In this document: one piece after another, positions 8,968 through 17,631 of the stretch | How the letters are laid out: each line of letters starts with the position of its first letter | Position numbering within the stretch: the first letter of the stretch is position 1 | Assembly (NCBI GenBank): GCA_035765635.1 | Contig: DASTWZ010000044.1 | Coordinates: forward strand, 62,001 to 126,000 | Length of the DNA stretch: 64,000 nt | Reading direction: 5' to 3' | DNA from: EW11 sp035765635 | GTDB lineage: Bacteria; Verrucomicrobiota; Verrucomicrobiia; Opitutales; Opitutaceae | The notes under the pieces: model-generated | The model's input: the letters and a program-made list of their open reading frames with translations, nothing else | The model's database searches: none | Told to the model about the DNA's origin: nothing | Position numbers and translations under genes: made by a program

Positions 8968-9005
8968 ATCCTCTTTGCGTTTTTTTGCGCCTCCATTGCG
9001 GCTAA
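8968..9005. repeat. Half copy of GCCGCAAA palindromic family
   Basis: The sequence ATCCTCTTTGCG then TTTTTTTGCGCCTCC then ATTGCGGCTAA, read on the opposite strand, matches the left arm of the element at 2551-2583. No second arm is visible nearby, so this is a solo arm. It sits between the rho-independent terminator of the sigma gene and the start of the ABC permease at 8863. Confidence 0.55.
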
Positions 9006-9010
9006 GTCCG

Positions 9011-9040
9011 AAAAAAAAGCCGCCGAAGATTTCGGCGGCT
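9011..9040 (-). terminator. Rho-independent terminator of the sigma factor gene
   Basis: Read on the minus strand: AGCCGCCGAA, loop ATC, TTCGGCGGCT, then a run of eight T. This is a perfect 10-bp GC-rich stem, starting about 28 nt after the stop codon of the sigma gene at 9069. It should separate the sigma transcript from the downstream permease. Confidence 0.9.
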
Positions 9041-9068
9041 CGAGAGTTTCAAATCGTCTCCGATCGAA

Positions 9069-10136
9069 TCAATTCCGGCCTACGCGGCGCGATTTCGTTT
9101 CGATGAATTCGCGGATGACTTCCATGCGTTTCCGCTGGCGATCTTCTTCTTCGATTTCCACGACGCTTCGCTGTGTTTCGTTCTTCGCCATCGCTTTTCT
9201 CATCTTAGAGAGCGCGATGTTCTGAAGCTGGCGCACGCGTTCGCGGGTCACCTTGAATTTGCGACCGACTTCTTCGAGGGTCATCTCGTTGGCGCCTTCC
9301 AGGCCGAAGCGCAGGCGAATGATCTCGGCTTCACGGGGATCGAGCGAGTCGACCATCGCTTTCAGGTCCGCGTTCATGTTTCGCTCGCGCAGACTTTCGA
9401 ACGGGCTGATCGCATTTTCGTCGCCGACAATTTCGCCGAAGGTCGAGGAATCGCCTTCTTCTCCGATTGGAGCGTCGAGCGAGGTCGGGCGGACGGAAAC
9501 GGACTTCAAATGCGCAACCTTGCTCGTCGGGATTTGAAGCTCCATGGCCAACTCTTCATCCGTCGGCTCGCGGCCGAGCTCTTCCGTCAACGCCATCGCC
9601 GTGCGGCGCATCTTGGAGATTTTGTCGACCAAGTGAACGGGCAGGCGGATCGTTTTGCTCTGATTCGCGAGCGCGCGTTTGATGGATTGTTTGATCCACC
9701 ATGCCGCGTACGTGCTGAGCTTACCGCCCTTGCGCGGATCGAAGCGTTCGACGGCTTTGATCAAGCCGATGTTGCCCTCGCTGATGAGGTCGAGGAGCGG
9801 AAGGCCGAAGTCTTTGTAGTCGTGCGCGATCTTCACGACCAAGCGGAGGTTTGCTTTGATCATGTGATCGCGAGCGGCCTTGTCGCCGCGGCGAATGCGG
9901 CGGGCGAGAGTGACCTCCTCCTTGATCGTGAGCAGTGGAGTCTTGCCGATCTCCTGAAGATAGAGCTGCAGATTGCTGCGCTCCAACGGTGCGGCTTCGG
10001 AAGCGGGCGCGTCGTTCTTTTCTAAAAAGGAAGGTGGTGCGTCGAGAGCGACGACGTTCGTAACGGCTACGGCCGTTGGCTCGGACGTTTCAGCTTCGTC
10101 GGCGTACTTACCCATGGTTTTCGGTTTCGGAGCCAT
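9069..10136 (-). CDS. RNA polymerase sigma-70 factor, group 1/2 (RpoD/RpoS-like)
   Basis: This is a sigma factor of 355 residues. Region 1.2 (SNLQLYLQEIGKTPLL, about 54-69) is followed by region 2 with DLISEGNIGLIKAVERFDP and the -10 recognition helix STYAAWWIKQSIKRAL. Next come region 3, and region 4.2 with TLEEVGRKFKVTRERVRQLQ. It lacks the long acidic region 1.1 of classical RpoD. It may be the main sigma in a short form or a group 2 (RpoS-like) paralogue, and sequence alone does not decide. The C-terminal tail after region 4.2 is unusually long and charged (about 40 residues, MAKNETQRSVVEIEEEDRQR and onward). A dedicated terminator follows at 9011-9040. Confidence 0.92.
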   Translation of the reverse strand: MAPKPKTMGKYADEAETSEPTAVAVTNVVALDAPPSFLEKNDAPASEAAPLERSNLQLYLQEIGKTPLLTIKEEVTLARRIRRGDKAARDHMIKANLRLVVKIAHDYKDFGLPLLDLISEGNIGLIKAVERFDPRKGGKLSTYAAWWIKQSIKRALANQSKTIRLPVHLVDKISKMRRTAMALTEELGREPTDEELAMELQIPTSKVAHLKSVSVRPTSLDAPIGEEGDSSTFGEIVGDENAISPFESLRERNMNADLKAMVDSLDPREAEIIRLRFGLEGANEMTLEEVGRKFKVTRERVRQLQNIALSKMRKAMAKNETQRSVVEIEEEDRQRKRMEVIREFIETKSRRVGRN

Positions 10137-10357
10137 AACTTATAGCGAGTTGAGGTTGACGACAGCGCCGGATGCGCCGGTTGACGTGCTTATTTTTCGT
10201 GACCGAAGAGTGCGGGAATCGTTCCACACGGGTAGTACGCTCGATTACCTCTGAGCGAAGCAAAAATCGGAGTGTATCACTGCGACATTTCGACCGCTGT
10301 GACGCATCTTCCTGGGACGGACCGTCGCTTACGGGACAGCCCCCGATGGTATATTCA

Positions 10358-10390
10358 GGTGGCGACGAACACCAAAGGTGCTCTGCCACC
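10358..10390. other. Stem-loop between trpE and the sigma gene
   Basis: GGTGGC at 10358-10363 pairs with GCCACC at 10385-10390, and an inner CACC/GGTG pair (10370-10373 with 10377-10380) closes an AAA loop. It starts 37 nt after the trpE stop and lies 222 nt ahead of the sigma start codon. No T run follows, so it is not a clean intrinsic terminator. The rest of the 290-bp gap (10137-10426) shows no gene and no recognisable RNA. Confidence 0.35.
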
Positions 10391-10426
10391 GGATTCGGCA
10401 GACGTGCAACTTACGACGTTTCTCGA

Positions 10427-11911
10427 TTAAGCAAACTGCTCTGCAATCGCGACTGCTTTAAAAAGAGCGGAGGCTTTGCTGACCGTTTCCTGATATTCCG
10501 CTGCAGGAATGGAGTCCGCCACGATCCCGGCGCCTGCTTGAATATGAATGCGGCCGTCCTTCAGAAGCGCCGTTCGCAACATAATGCAGGAGTCGAGATT
10601 GCCGTCGTATCCGAAGTAGCCGAGCGCGCCGGCGTAGAAGCCGCGCTGCGATGGCTCATTTTGGGCGATAATTTGCATCGCGCGGATCTTCGGCGCGCCG
10701 CTCACCGTCCCGGCCGGGAAGGTGGCGCGCATCAGATCGTACGCCGTTTTGTTGGGCGAAATCTTTCCTTCGACCTGGGAAACGATGTGCATCACATGGG
10801 AGTACCGCTCGATCACCATCATCTCGGGCACTTGCACGGATCCAAATTGGCACACCCGGCCAATGTCGTTGCGGGCGAGATCGACCAGCATCAGATGCTC
10901 GGCCCGCTCTTTTTGATCAGCGAGCAACTCGATCTCCAGAGCCTCGTCTTCGGCGCTGGTAGCTCCGCGGCGACGCGTGCCAGCAATCGGCCGGATTTCG
11001 ACGAGCCCGTCGGTCAGGCGGACGTGCACTTCCGGTGAAGCACCGACAATCGCGAAATCGCCGGTGTCCAAAATGAACATATACGGCGAAGGGTTCACGG
11101 TGCGCAGTGCTCGGTAGAGATCGAGCGGAGTCTTGGTGAACGGCTTCGAGAAACGCTGCGACGGCACCACCTGAATGATGTCGCCGGAGCGGATGAATTC
11201 TTTCGTGCGCTCGACGGTTTCCTCGAATTTTGGCTGTGTGAAATTTCCCGGCGGGACCGTTACCGGGCCGGGGTTTACGAGGGGCGCCGGCGCGAGTTCA
11301 CGCGGCTTGCGCAAAAGATCGAACAGATGCTGCAGCTCGGCGGTGGCGGAAGCGTAGGCGGCGTTTGCGTCTGCGCCAACGTGCGCGTTGACGCAGAGTC
11401 TAAGCGTCTGTTTGGCGCGATCGAAGATGAGGAGCGAGTCCGTCATCATGAAATACAGAAGCGGCACGCCGAGCTCATCGTGCTTGGGGCATGGGACGGT
11501 TGGCTCGATCCGTGTAATGTACTCATAGCCGACGAATCCGACCGCGCCTCCGACAAAACGCGGCAGTCCCGGCATGTTAACGGGACGATACGGCCTCATC
11601 TCTTCCTCGATCAGGGTCAGCGGATCCTGCGGCGTGGGCACCGTCTTCGTCGGTTTTCCCGGCTCGCGGATTTCCGATGTTTGCGGACCGCAGACATAGG
11701 TGCGGCGCGGGCGGCAGCCGATGAACGTGTAGCGGGACAGGTTCTCGCCGCCCTCGACGGATTCGAGGAGGTAAGACGGGCCGGTTTCTTTGAGCTTCGC
11801 GTAGGCGGAGACGGGCGTCTCGAAATCGGCCATCAAATCGGCGTAGACCGGAATGACGTTTCCGGTTTTGGAGAGTTCGAGAAATTGGGTGCGTTCAGGA
11901 AAAATCTGCAT
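10427..11911 (-). CDS. trpE: Anthranilate synthase component I
   Basis: This enzyme converts chorismate and ammonia (from the TrpG glutaminase) to anthranilate, the first step of tryptophan synthesis. It has 494 residues from ATG at 11911. The tryptophan feedback site LLES is at 48-51, and PIAGTRRRG, the chorismate-binding helix EHLMLVDLARNDIGRV and GTVSGAPKIRAMQII are all present. These support a true TrpE rather than PabB or a salicylate synthase. It lies 143 bp downstream of glmS on the same strand, but no other trp gene is near, so trpG and the rest must be elsewhere. No leader peptide with tandem Trp codons was found upstream. Confidence 0.93.
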   Translation of the reverse strand: MQIFPERTQFLELSKTGNVIPVYADLMADFETPVSAYAKLKETGPSYLLESVEGGENLSRYTFIGCRPRRTYVCGPQTSEIREPGKPTKTVPTPQDPLTLIEEEMRPYRPVNMPGLPRFVGGAVGFVGYEYITRIEPTVPCPKHDELGVPLLYFMMTDSLLIFDRAKQTLRLCVNAHVGADANAAYASATAELQHLFDLLRKPRELAPAPLVNPGPVTVPPGNFTQPKFEETVERTKEFIRSGDIIQVVPSQRFSKPFTKTPLDLYRALRTVNPSPYMFILDTGDFAIVGASPEVHVRLTDGLVEIRPIAGTRRRGATSAEDEALEIELLADQKERAEHLMLVDLARNDIGRVCQFGSVQVPEMMVIERYSHVMHIVSQVEGKISPNKTAYDLMRATFPAGTVSGAPKIRAMQIIAQNEPSQRGFYAGALGYFGYDGNLDSCIMLRTALLKDGRIHIQAGAGIVADSIPAAEYQETVSKASALFKAVAIAEQFA

Positions 11912-12054
11912 GTGAAAAAGACGACAAGGCTACGTTGTAATGAATAAATGAATACGGCGGGATTGGTCGCGGAGCGGATCGCGCGGTCACCATCGACGCA
12001 GGTTCATTGGATTCATTGCGGGGTCGTGTTCGGAGCGTAGCGCCTGGGGCTGTT

Positions 12055-13905
12055 TCACTCGACGGTCACAGATTTTGCGAGGTTGCGCGGCTTGTCGACG
12101 TCGCAACTGCGCTCGACAGCGATGTAGTAACTGAGCAGTTGCACCGGCACAGTTGCGACAATCGGAAGAACCGCCTCATGGCATTCCGGAATGGTAATGA
12201 TTTCGTCGGCCAATCCCGCCGGCAACTCACAGCCTTCCGTCGTGATGACAATCGTCGGGCCACGACGCGCTTTGATTTCCTGAATTGAGGAAACGAGTTT
12301 GTTGAAGATCTCCGACTTTGGCGCGAAGAACACGCTTGGGCAGCGCTCGTTGATCAACGCGATGGGGCCGTGTTTCATTTCTGCCGCGGGGTAGCCCTCC
12401 GCGTGAATGTACGAGATTTCCTTCAGCTTGAGCGCGCCCTCCAGAGCGATGGGAAACAGCGAAAGCCGTCCGAGGAAAAGCATGTTGTCGTACTTCGCGC
12501 ACCGCTTCGCGATCTGCTTGATGCGCGGCGCTTGTTCCAGAACTTTGCGGACCAAATCCGGCGCGCTCTTCAACGCCTGCACGTACTCGACGCCATCGCT
12601 GAAGCTCATGTCGCGCATGCGGCCGATGTAGAGCGCGAGCATGGCGCCGATGAGCAATTGCGAGGTGAACGCTTTCGTCGAAGCGACGCCGACCTCGGGC
12701 CCGACGTGTTGATAGATGCCGCCATCGGCTTCGCGCGCGATGCTGGAGCCGACGCTGTTGTTGATCGCGAGAACCTTGTAGCCTTTGCGCTGCGCTTCGC
12801 GAAGCGCGCCCAGCGTATCGATGGTCTCGCCGGACTGACTCATCACAAAGAAAAGCGTGTTTCCAGAGAGCGGTGTGTTGCGGTAGCGAAACTCGGAGGC
12901 GTAATCCACCTCGACCGGGATGCGCGCGAAGCGCTCGACGAGGTGCTCAGTCACCAGGCACGCGTGCCACGCCGTGCCGCAGCCGCAGAACGCGAGGCGA
13001 TCCATTTGCCGAAACTCGACTGGCGTCACGTTGAGGCCGCCGAATTGTGCCGTGCTGCCGTCGGCCGAAAACCGACCGCGCATGGCGTTTTCGAGCGCGG
13101 CGGGCTGCTCGAAAATTTCCTTCTCCATGAAATGCGAATATTTCCCCAACTCGGCGGCTTCCGCATTCCACGTCACGCGATCAACGACCGGCGAAACGTC
13201 CTCCTCCGTCTGTGTGATGATATAGAATTTCTTTGGTGTGATGTGCAGGAGTTCGCCGTCTTTTAGATAGACGACGTTCTGCGTCCGGCTGACCAGGGCG
13301 GACACATCGCTCGCCACAATATATTCGTCGTCGCCCACGCCGAGAATCAGCGGAGAGGCTTTGCGAGCCGATACGATTTCACCCGGAAAATCCGAGCAAA
13401 TCACGGCGATGCCGTACGTGCCCTCGACGTGCATCAAACTGCGGCGAACGCTTTCGAGAAACCGACTCTTGTCCGGCACGCTCGGCTCCTTCTGATAATG
13501 GTAGGCGATCAAATTGACCAGCGCTTCGGTGTCGGTTTCCGACTCGAACGTATAGCCCTTGGTCAGGAGGAATTTTTTGATCGTCGTATAGTTCTCGATC
13601 ACGCCGTTGTGGATGATCGCGAACTTGCCGTCGCTGCTGACATGGGGATGGGCGTTTTTGTCGGTGACGCCGCCATGCGTCGCCCAGCGTGTGTGGCCAA
13701 TGCCGGTGGTGCCGGTGAAATGATGGCGGGACACTTCGCGCGTTAGGTTTTCGACGCGTCCCGCCTTCTTCGCGACGTCAATGCCGGCGTTTTGGAGAAC
13801 CGCGACGCCGGCCGAGTCATATCCGCGATACTCGAGGCGTTTCAGACCTTCGAGCAGGATCGTGACTGCTTTTTGTTTACCGACGTAACCTACAATTCCA
13901 CACAT
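12055..13905 (-). CDS. glmS: Glutamine-fructose-6-phosphate aminotransferase (isomerizing)
   Basis: GlmS makes glucosamine-6-phosphate for peptidoglycan and LPS. The start is ATG at 13905 so that the nucleophile Cys becomes residue 1 after Met removal (MCGIVGYVGKQ), giving 616 residues. A 14-codon upstream extension is rejected. The glutaminase domain has RGYDSAG and the GIGHTRWATHG segment. Two SIS sugar-isomerase domains follow (CGTAWHAC, SQSGETIDT), and the C-terminus KPRNLAKSVTVE matches the family. It diverges from glgC with only 69 bp between start codons, too short for a glmS ribozyme. Both genes draw on hexose phosphates. Confidence 0.97.
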   Translation of the reverse strand: MCGIVGYVGKQKAVTILLEGLKRLEYRGYDSAGVAVLQNAGIDVAKKAGRVENLTREVSRHHFTGTTGIGHTRWATHGGVTDKNAHPHVSSDGKFAIIHNGVIENYTTIKKFLLTKGYTFESETDTEALVNLIAYHYQKEPSVPDKSRFLESVRRSLMHVEGTYGIAVICSDFPGEIVSARKASPLILGVGDDEYIVASDVSALVSRTQNVVYLKDGELLHITPKKFYIITQTEEDVSPVVDRVTWNAEAAELGKYSHFMEKEIFEQPAALENAMRGRFSADGSTAQFGGLNVTPVEFRQMDRLAFCGCGTAWHACLVTEHLVERFARIPVEVDYASEFRYRNTPLSGNTLFFVMSQSGETIDTLGALREAQRKGYKVLAINNSVGSSIAREADGGIYQHVGPEVGVASTKAFTSQLLIGAMLALYIGRMRDMSFSDGVEYVQALKSAPDLVRKVLEQAPRIKQIAKRCAKYDNMLFLGRLSLFPIALEGALKLKEISYIHAEGYPAAEMKHGPIALINERCPSVFFAPKSEIFNKLVSSIQEIKARRGPTIVITTEGCELPAGLADEIITIPECHEAVLPIVATVPVQLLSYYIAVERSCDVDKPRNLAKSVTVE

Positions 13906-13928
13906 GCTTTTTAATAATTTGACTGGCG

Positions 13929-13958
13929 AATTTACGGGTCGCCGCAAACTTAGGGCAA
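13929..13958 (-). promoter_or_regulatory. Possible promoter of glmS
   Basis: On the minus strand TTGCCC (13958-13953) and TAAATT (13934-13929) are 18 bp apart, about 24 bp before the glmS ATG. The match to the sigma-70 consensus is moderate (4 of 6 at each box). The spot lies in the 69-bp divergent gap shared with glgC. Confidence 0.35.
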
Positions 13959-13974
13959 GCTTTAGCCCCTTTCT

Positions 13975-15258
13975 ATGCCAACCCGGAAATCCGTAATTTC
14001 AGTGATCATGGGCGGTGGCCGCGGCACGCGGCTTTATCCACTTACAGCTGAGCGATGCAAACCTGCCGTGCCGCTCGCCGGTAAGTACCGTCTGGTCGAT
14101 ATTCCGATCAGCAATTGCATCAACTCCGACATCAATCGGATCTTTTTGCTCACGCAGTTTCAGACTGCATCGCTGCATCGCCATATCCAAAACACGTATC
14201 ACTTCGATCCGTTCGGCGGTGGTTTCGTCGATATCTTGTCCGCCGAACAAACGGAAAAGAGCGCCGACTGGTATCAAGGCACCGCCGACGCCGTGCGGCG
14301 CAATCTCCAGCATTTCCGGAGCTTCGAGCACGACCTGGTTTTGATTCTCTCCGGTGATCAACTTTATCGGATGGATCTTCTGGATATCTTGAAGGAGCAC
14401 CAGGAGAGCGGAGCGGATGTCACGGTTTCGGCGGTCCCATTCCCGGTCGCCAAGGTCGAGGGTCTGGGCCTCATGCGCGTGCAGGACGATCTTTCGATCA
14501 GCGAATTCGTGGAAAAACCGAAGGATCCGGCGGTGATCAATTCGCTGCGCATCAGCCCCAAACTCGAAGAGCGCTATCAACTCGGCGAGGGCGGCCACTG
14601 CCTCGCCTCGATGGGCATTTATGTTTTCAATCGCACCGCTCTCGAGGACGCGCTCGACAACACGATGACGGATTTCGGCAAGGAAGTGATTCCAAGCCTG
14701 CTCGGGAAGAAGCGTCTGTTCGCGTATGTATTTAAAGGATACTGGGAGGACATCGGTACGGTGCGCGCCTTCTTCGACGCGAATCTCGCGCTCGCGCAAC
14801 CGCTGCCGCCTTTCAACTTTTTCGATCCGCTGGCGCCTATTTATACACAGGACCGTTATCTGCCCGCGTCGAAAATAAATAATTGTGCGATCGATTATGC
14901 GGTCATCGGCGATGGATCGATCATCGAGGACTCGACCGTCAAGCACGCCGTGATCGGCATTCGCTCATTCCTGCGCAAGGGCACGCACCTCGAAGATGTC
15001 GTGATGATGGGCGCGGATTACTACGAGACGGACGCGGATTTGAAGCGCAACGCGGAGAAGGGCATTCCGAACGTCGGCCTCGGCTACAATTGCCGCATCA
15101 AGGGCGCGATCATCGACAAGAACGCGCGCATCGGAAACGACGTGATTCTCACCATCGACGGCAAGGCCGATGGCAATTACGATCATGGCATCATCATTCG
15201 CGACGGCGTGCTCCTCGTCCCGAAGGGCGGCATCGTGCCGAACGGGACGGTGTTCTGA
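13975..15258 (+). CDS. glgC: Glucose-1-phosphate adenylyltransferase
   Basis: This enzyme makes ADP-glucose from glucose-1-phosphate and ATP, the committed step of bacterial glycogen synthesis. It has 427 residues from ATG at 13975. The nucleotidyltransferase N-terminus carries GGGRGTRLYPLT and KPAVPLAGKYRLVDI, close to the plant and cyanobacterial AGPase style. The catalytic segment LSGDQLYRMD and the sugar-phosphate site EFVEKPKDP follow, then GYWEDIGT. The C-terminal left-handed beta-helix covers about residues 300-427. The usual glg partners are not next to it. It diverges from glmS. Confidence 0.95.
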   Translation: MPTRKSVISVIMGGGRGTRLYPLTAERCKPAVPLAGKYRLVDIPISNCINSDINRIFLLTQFQTASLHRHIQNTYHFDPFGGGFVDILSAEQTEKSADWYQGTADAVRRNLQHFRSFEHDLVLILSGDQLYRMDLLDILKEHQESGADVTVSAVPFPVAKVEGLGLMRVQDDLSISEFVEKPKDPAVINSLRISPKLEERYQLGEGGHCLASMGIYVFNRTALEDALDNTMTDFGKEVIPSLLGKKRLFAYVFKGYWEDIGTVRAFFDANLALAQPLPPFNFFDPLAPIYTQDRYLPASKINNCAIDYAVIGDGSIIEDSTVKHAVIGIRSFLRKGTHLEDVVMMGADYYETDADLKRNAEKGIPNVGLGYNCRIKGAIIDKNARIGNDVILTIDGKADGNYDHGIIIRDGVLLVPKGGIVPNGTVF

Positions 15259-15299
15259 GCCGTTCCTTCTGCTTCAATATTAGCGCCGCGTAAGCCCGC

Positions 15300-16403
15300 T
15301 CAATTATTGAAACGGAAGAGCGCGACGTCGCCGTCCTGGAATATATATTCTTTTCCTTCCAGGCGATATTTGCCCGCGTCGCGCGCGGCGGCGGTGCTGC
15401 CGAGGCGCGTGAGGTCTTCGTAGCTCACCACTTCGGCTTTGATGAAACCTTTTTCGAAATCGGTGTGAATCACGCCCGCGGCCTGCGGAGCTTTCCAGCC
15501 GCGCTTGATCGTCCACGCGCGAACTTCTTTTTCCCCCGCGGTGAAATAAGTCTGCAAACCAAGCAGCCCATACGTGGCGCGGATCAACGATGACACGCCC
15601 GAGTCGTCGACGCCGAGATCCTTCAAGAATTCCTTGGCCTCTTCAGGCGACAGGTCGATCAGCTCGGCTTCGATGCGCGCGCTGATCGGCACATAGGCCG
15701 CGTCGTGATGCTGGCTGACGAATTCGGCGACTTTCTTGACGAACGGATTCTGCTCGGCCGTGGCGAGGTCGCTCTCAGCGACGTTGCAGGCGTAGAGCAC
15801 CGGCTTCGCACTGAGCAGTTGAAAGAGTTTGAGCAGCTTCGCTTCCTCTTCGGTCGCGCTGAGAATGTTGGCGGGTTTATTTTCGTTGAGGTGGGGGACG
15901 AGCCGCTCGAGCAACGCGATCTCCGCCTGCGCTTCCTTGTCGCCGCTTTTTGCTTTCTTCTGCGACTTCTCGATGCGCTTCGTCACCGCGTCCATGTCCG
16001 CGAGAATCAATTCCGTCGTGATCACCTCGATGTCGCGCACGGGATCGACGCTGCCCATCGTGTGCACGACGTCGGGATCCTCAAAGCAACGCACGACGTG
16101 CACGATCGCGTCGACTTCGCGGATGTTGGCCAAAAACTGATTGCCCAGGCCTTCGCCCTTGCTCGCGCCGGCGACGAGGCCGGCGATGTCGACGAACTCG
16201 ATCGCTGCGGGGATGACGACGCTCGTCTTGGCGATCTTCTGCAGCGCTTGGAGACGATTGTCCGGGACGGTGACGACGCCCACATTCGGATCGATCGTGC
16301 AGAACGGGTAATTGGCCGCTTCGGCTTTGCGCGAACGCGTCAGCGCGTTGAACAAAGTGGATTTACCGACGTTGGGAAGACCGACGATGCCAGCTTTCAG
16401 CAT
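15300..16403 (-). CDS. ychF: Ribosome-binding ATPase YchF (Obg-type)
   Basis: YchF is an Obg-family P-loop NTPase that prefers ATP and binds ribosomes. It has 367 residues from ATG at 16403 (MLKAGIVGLPNVGKSTLF). G1 is GLPNVGKST at 8-16 and G3 is DIAGLVAGASKGEGLG. The G4 position reads NVAE instead of NKxD, the change that explains ATP preference in this family. A coiled-coil insertion surrounds the stretch KSQKKAKSGDKEAQAE, and a C-terminal TGS-like domain ends with DGDVALFRFNN. It is convergent with glgC (41 bp between stops) and divergent from rpsP. Confidence 0.96.
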   Translation of the reverse strand: MLKAGIVGLPNVGKSTLFNALTRSRKAEAANYPFCTIDPNVGVVTVPDNRLQALQKIAKTSVVIPAAIEFVDIAGLVAGASKGEGLGNQFLANIREVDAIVHVVRCFEDPDVVHTMGSVDPVRDIEVITTELILADMDAVTKRIEKSQKKAKSGDKEAQAEIALLERLVPHLNENKPANILSATEEEAKLLKLFQLLSAKPVLYACNVAESDLATAEQNPFVKKVAEFVSQHHDAAYVPISARIEAELIDLSPEEAKEFLKDLGVDDSGVSSLIRATYGLLGLQTYFTAGEKEVRAWTIKRGWKAPQAAGVIHTDFEKGFIKAEVVSYEDLTRLGSTAAARDAGKYRLEGKEYIFQDGDVALFRFNN

Positions 16404-16595
16404 AAGGGAAAACGTTCGCGGCGCGGCCGCCGCACTTCAACTGTTTATTGTGCGTTCTCTGCCCGCCGATCACAGGCGCTGTCGCACGCTGTTAGCCCCT
16501 GGTGAAATCTGTTAGTTCGACTCTTGACATCGCCATTGGCGGCGAATCGACTCCTCGGCTTTTCCAAAAGTAATCGTCCAAACGTTTTCTCACAC

Positions 16596-16850
16596 ATGGC
16601 TCTCAAAATTCGTCTCTCCCGCATCGGCGCGGTGCACAAGCCCATTTACCACGTCGTGGTAGCGGAAGCTCGTTCCCGTCGTGATGGCGCTGCGGTGGAA
16701 ATCCTCGGCACCTACACGCCACAATCGAAGACGCAGCCGCTGACTTTGGACGTTGCTCGCGCTGAATATTGGATCGGCAAGGGCGCGCTTCCGACGGACA
16801 CCGCGAAGGGTCTGATCAAGAAGGCTCGCAAGACGGCTCCGGCCGCCTGA
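16596..16850 (+). CDS. rpsP: 30S ribosomal protein S16
   Basis: This small-subunit assembly protein has 84 residues, starting at ATG 16596 (MALKIRLSRIGAVHKPIYHV). The frame is open 24 codons further upstream, but S16 begins at this Met. The body VVVAEARSRRDGAAVEILGTY and the WIGKGALPTDTAKGLIKKA tail are typical. No clear Shine-Dalgarno sequence precedes it. A hairpin with a T run lies at 16902-16933, before trmD, so rpsP may often be transcribed alone. RimM, often encoded between S16 and TrmD, is absent here. Confidence 0.96.
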   Translation: MALKIRLSRIGAVHKPIYHVVVAEARSRRDGAAVEILGTYTPQSKTQPLTLDVARAEYWIGKGALPTDTAKGLIKKARKTAPAA

Positions 16851-16901
16851 TCCGCCGCTCACATTTGAACTCGGGTCGCGAGACTCGAGCTCGGCTAATT
16901 C

Positions 16902-16933
16902 AAAACCTCGGCACGTCCGAGGTTTTTGTTTTT
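16902..16933 (+). terminator. Rho-independent terminator or attenuator between rpsP and trmD
   Basis: AAAACCTCGG pairs with CCGAGGTTTT around a CACGT loop, followed by TGTTTTT. The stem has 10 bp. It lies 52 nt after the rpsP stop and 12 nt before the trmD ATG, so readthrough would be needed for cotranscription of the r-protein cluster. Confidence 0.75.
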
Positions 16934-16944
16934 AACGAGCTGCC

Positions 16945-17631
16945 ATGCCGCTCCGGATCGACCTCATCACTTTATTTCCGCGCATGCTCGATAGCGTGCT
17001 CGGCGAAAGCATTTTGGGCAAAGGCATCGCGGCCGGCCATCTTTCGGTCAACATCCACGACCTGCGCGCCTGGACCACCGACAAACATCGCACGGCGGAC
17101 GATCGCCCTTTCGGCGGCGGAGCGGGCATGGTGCTGAAACCCGAACCGGTGGTCGCCGCCATCGAGCAACTCCAGGCGCCGGGTTGTCGCCGAATTTATC
17201 TGACGCCCGACGGCACGCCGTTTTCTCCGGAAATCGCGCAGGATCTTTCGAAGCAAAGTCACCTGATTTTTCTCAGCGGACATTACGAAGGAATCGATCA
17301 ACGCATTCGCGATTCCGTGATCGATCAGGAGATCAGCATTGGTGATTACGTGCTCACCAATGGCACGCTCGCGGCGGCCGTCGTGATCGATGCGCTAAGT
17401 CGATTTATCCCAGGTGTTCTCGGGGAAGAAAAGTCATTGACGCACGAATCCTTCACCGGCAAGTTGCTCGACTTTCCTCAATACACGCGTCCCGCCGAAT
17501 TTCGTGGTGTGTCCGTGCCGGAAGTTCTCCTTTCCGGCAACCACGGCGAGATCGAGAAATGGCGAAACGCGCGTCGCATTGAGAAAACCCGTCTCGTCCG
17601 TCCCGATTTATTCGCAAAACATCAGCCATGA
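16945..17631 (+). CDS. trmD: tRNA (guanine-37-N1)-methyltransferase
   Basis: TrmD methylates G37 of tRNAs to prevent +1 frameshifting, using S-adenosylmethionine in a trefoil-knot SPOUT fold. It has 228 residues from ATG at 16945. Signature segments are RTADDRPFGGGAGMVLKPEP, LSGHYEGIDQRI, SIGDYVLTNGTLAA and PGVLGEEKSLTHESF. The C-terminal domain ends with the short RNA-binding helix. Its stop overlaps the rplS start by 4 bp (ATGA), a standard coupling seen in this cluster. Confidence 0.97.
   Translation: MPLRIDLITLFPRMLDSVLGESILGKGIAAGHLSVNIHDLRAWTTDKHRTADDRPFGGGAGMVLKPEPVVAAIEQLQAPGCRRIYLTPDGTPFSPEIAQDLSKQSHLIFLSGHYEGIDQRIRDSVIDQEISIGDYVLTNGTLAAAVVIDALSRFIPGVLGEEKSLTHESFTGKLLDFPQYTRPAEFRGVSVPEVLLSGNHGEIEKWRNARRIEKTRLVRPDLFAKHQP

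Noticed and set aside
10137..10426. Possible 6S, SRP or tRNA gene in the gap
   Set aside because: A stem-loop is present, but none of the conserved sequence of these RNAs could be matched.
11912..12054. Trp leader peptide and attenuator ahead of trpE
   Set aside because: No short frame with tandem Trp codons and no alternative hairpins with a T run were found.
13906..13974. glmS ribozyme or riboswitch
   Set aside because: Only 69 bp separate glmS from glgC, and no conserved ribozyme core is seen.
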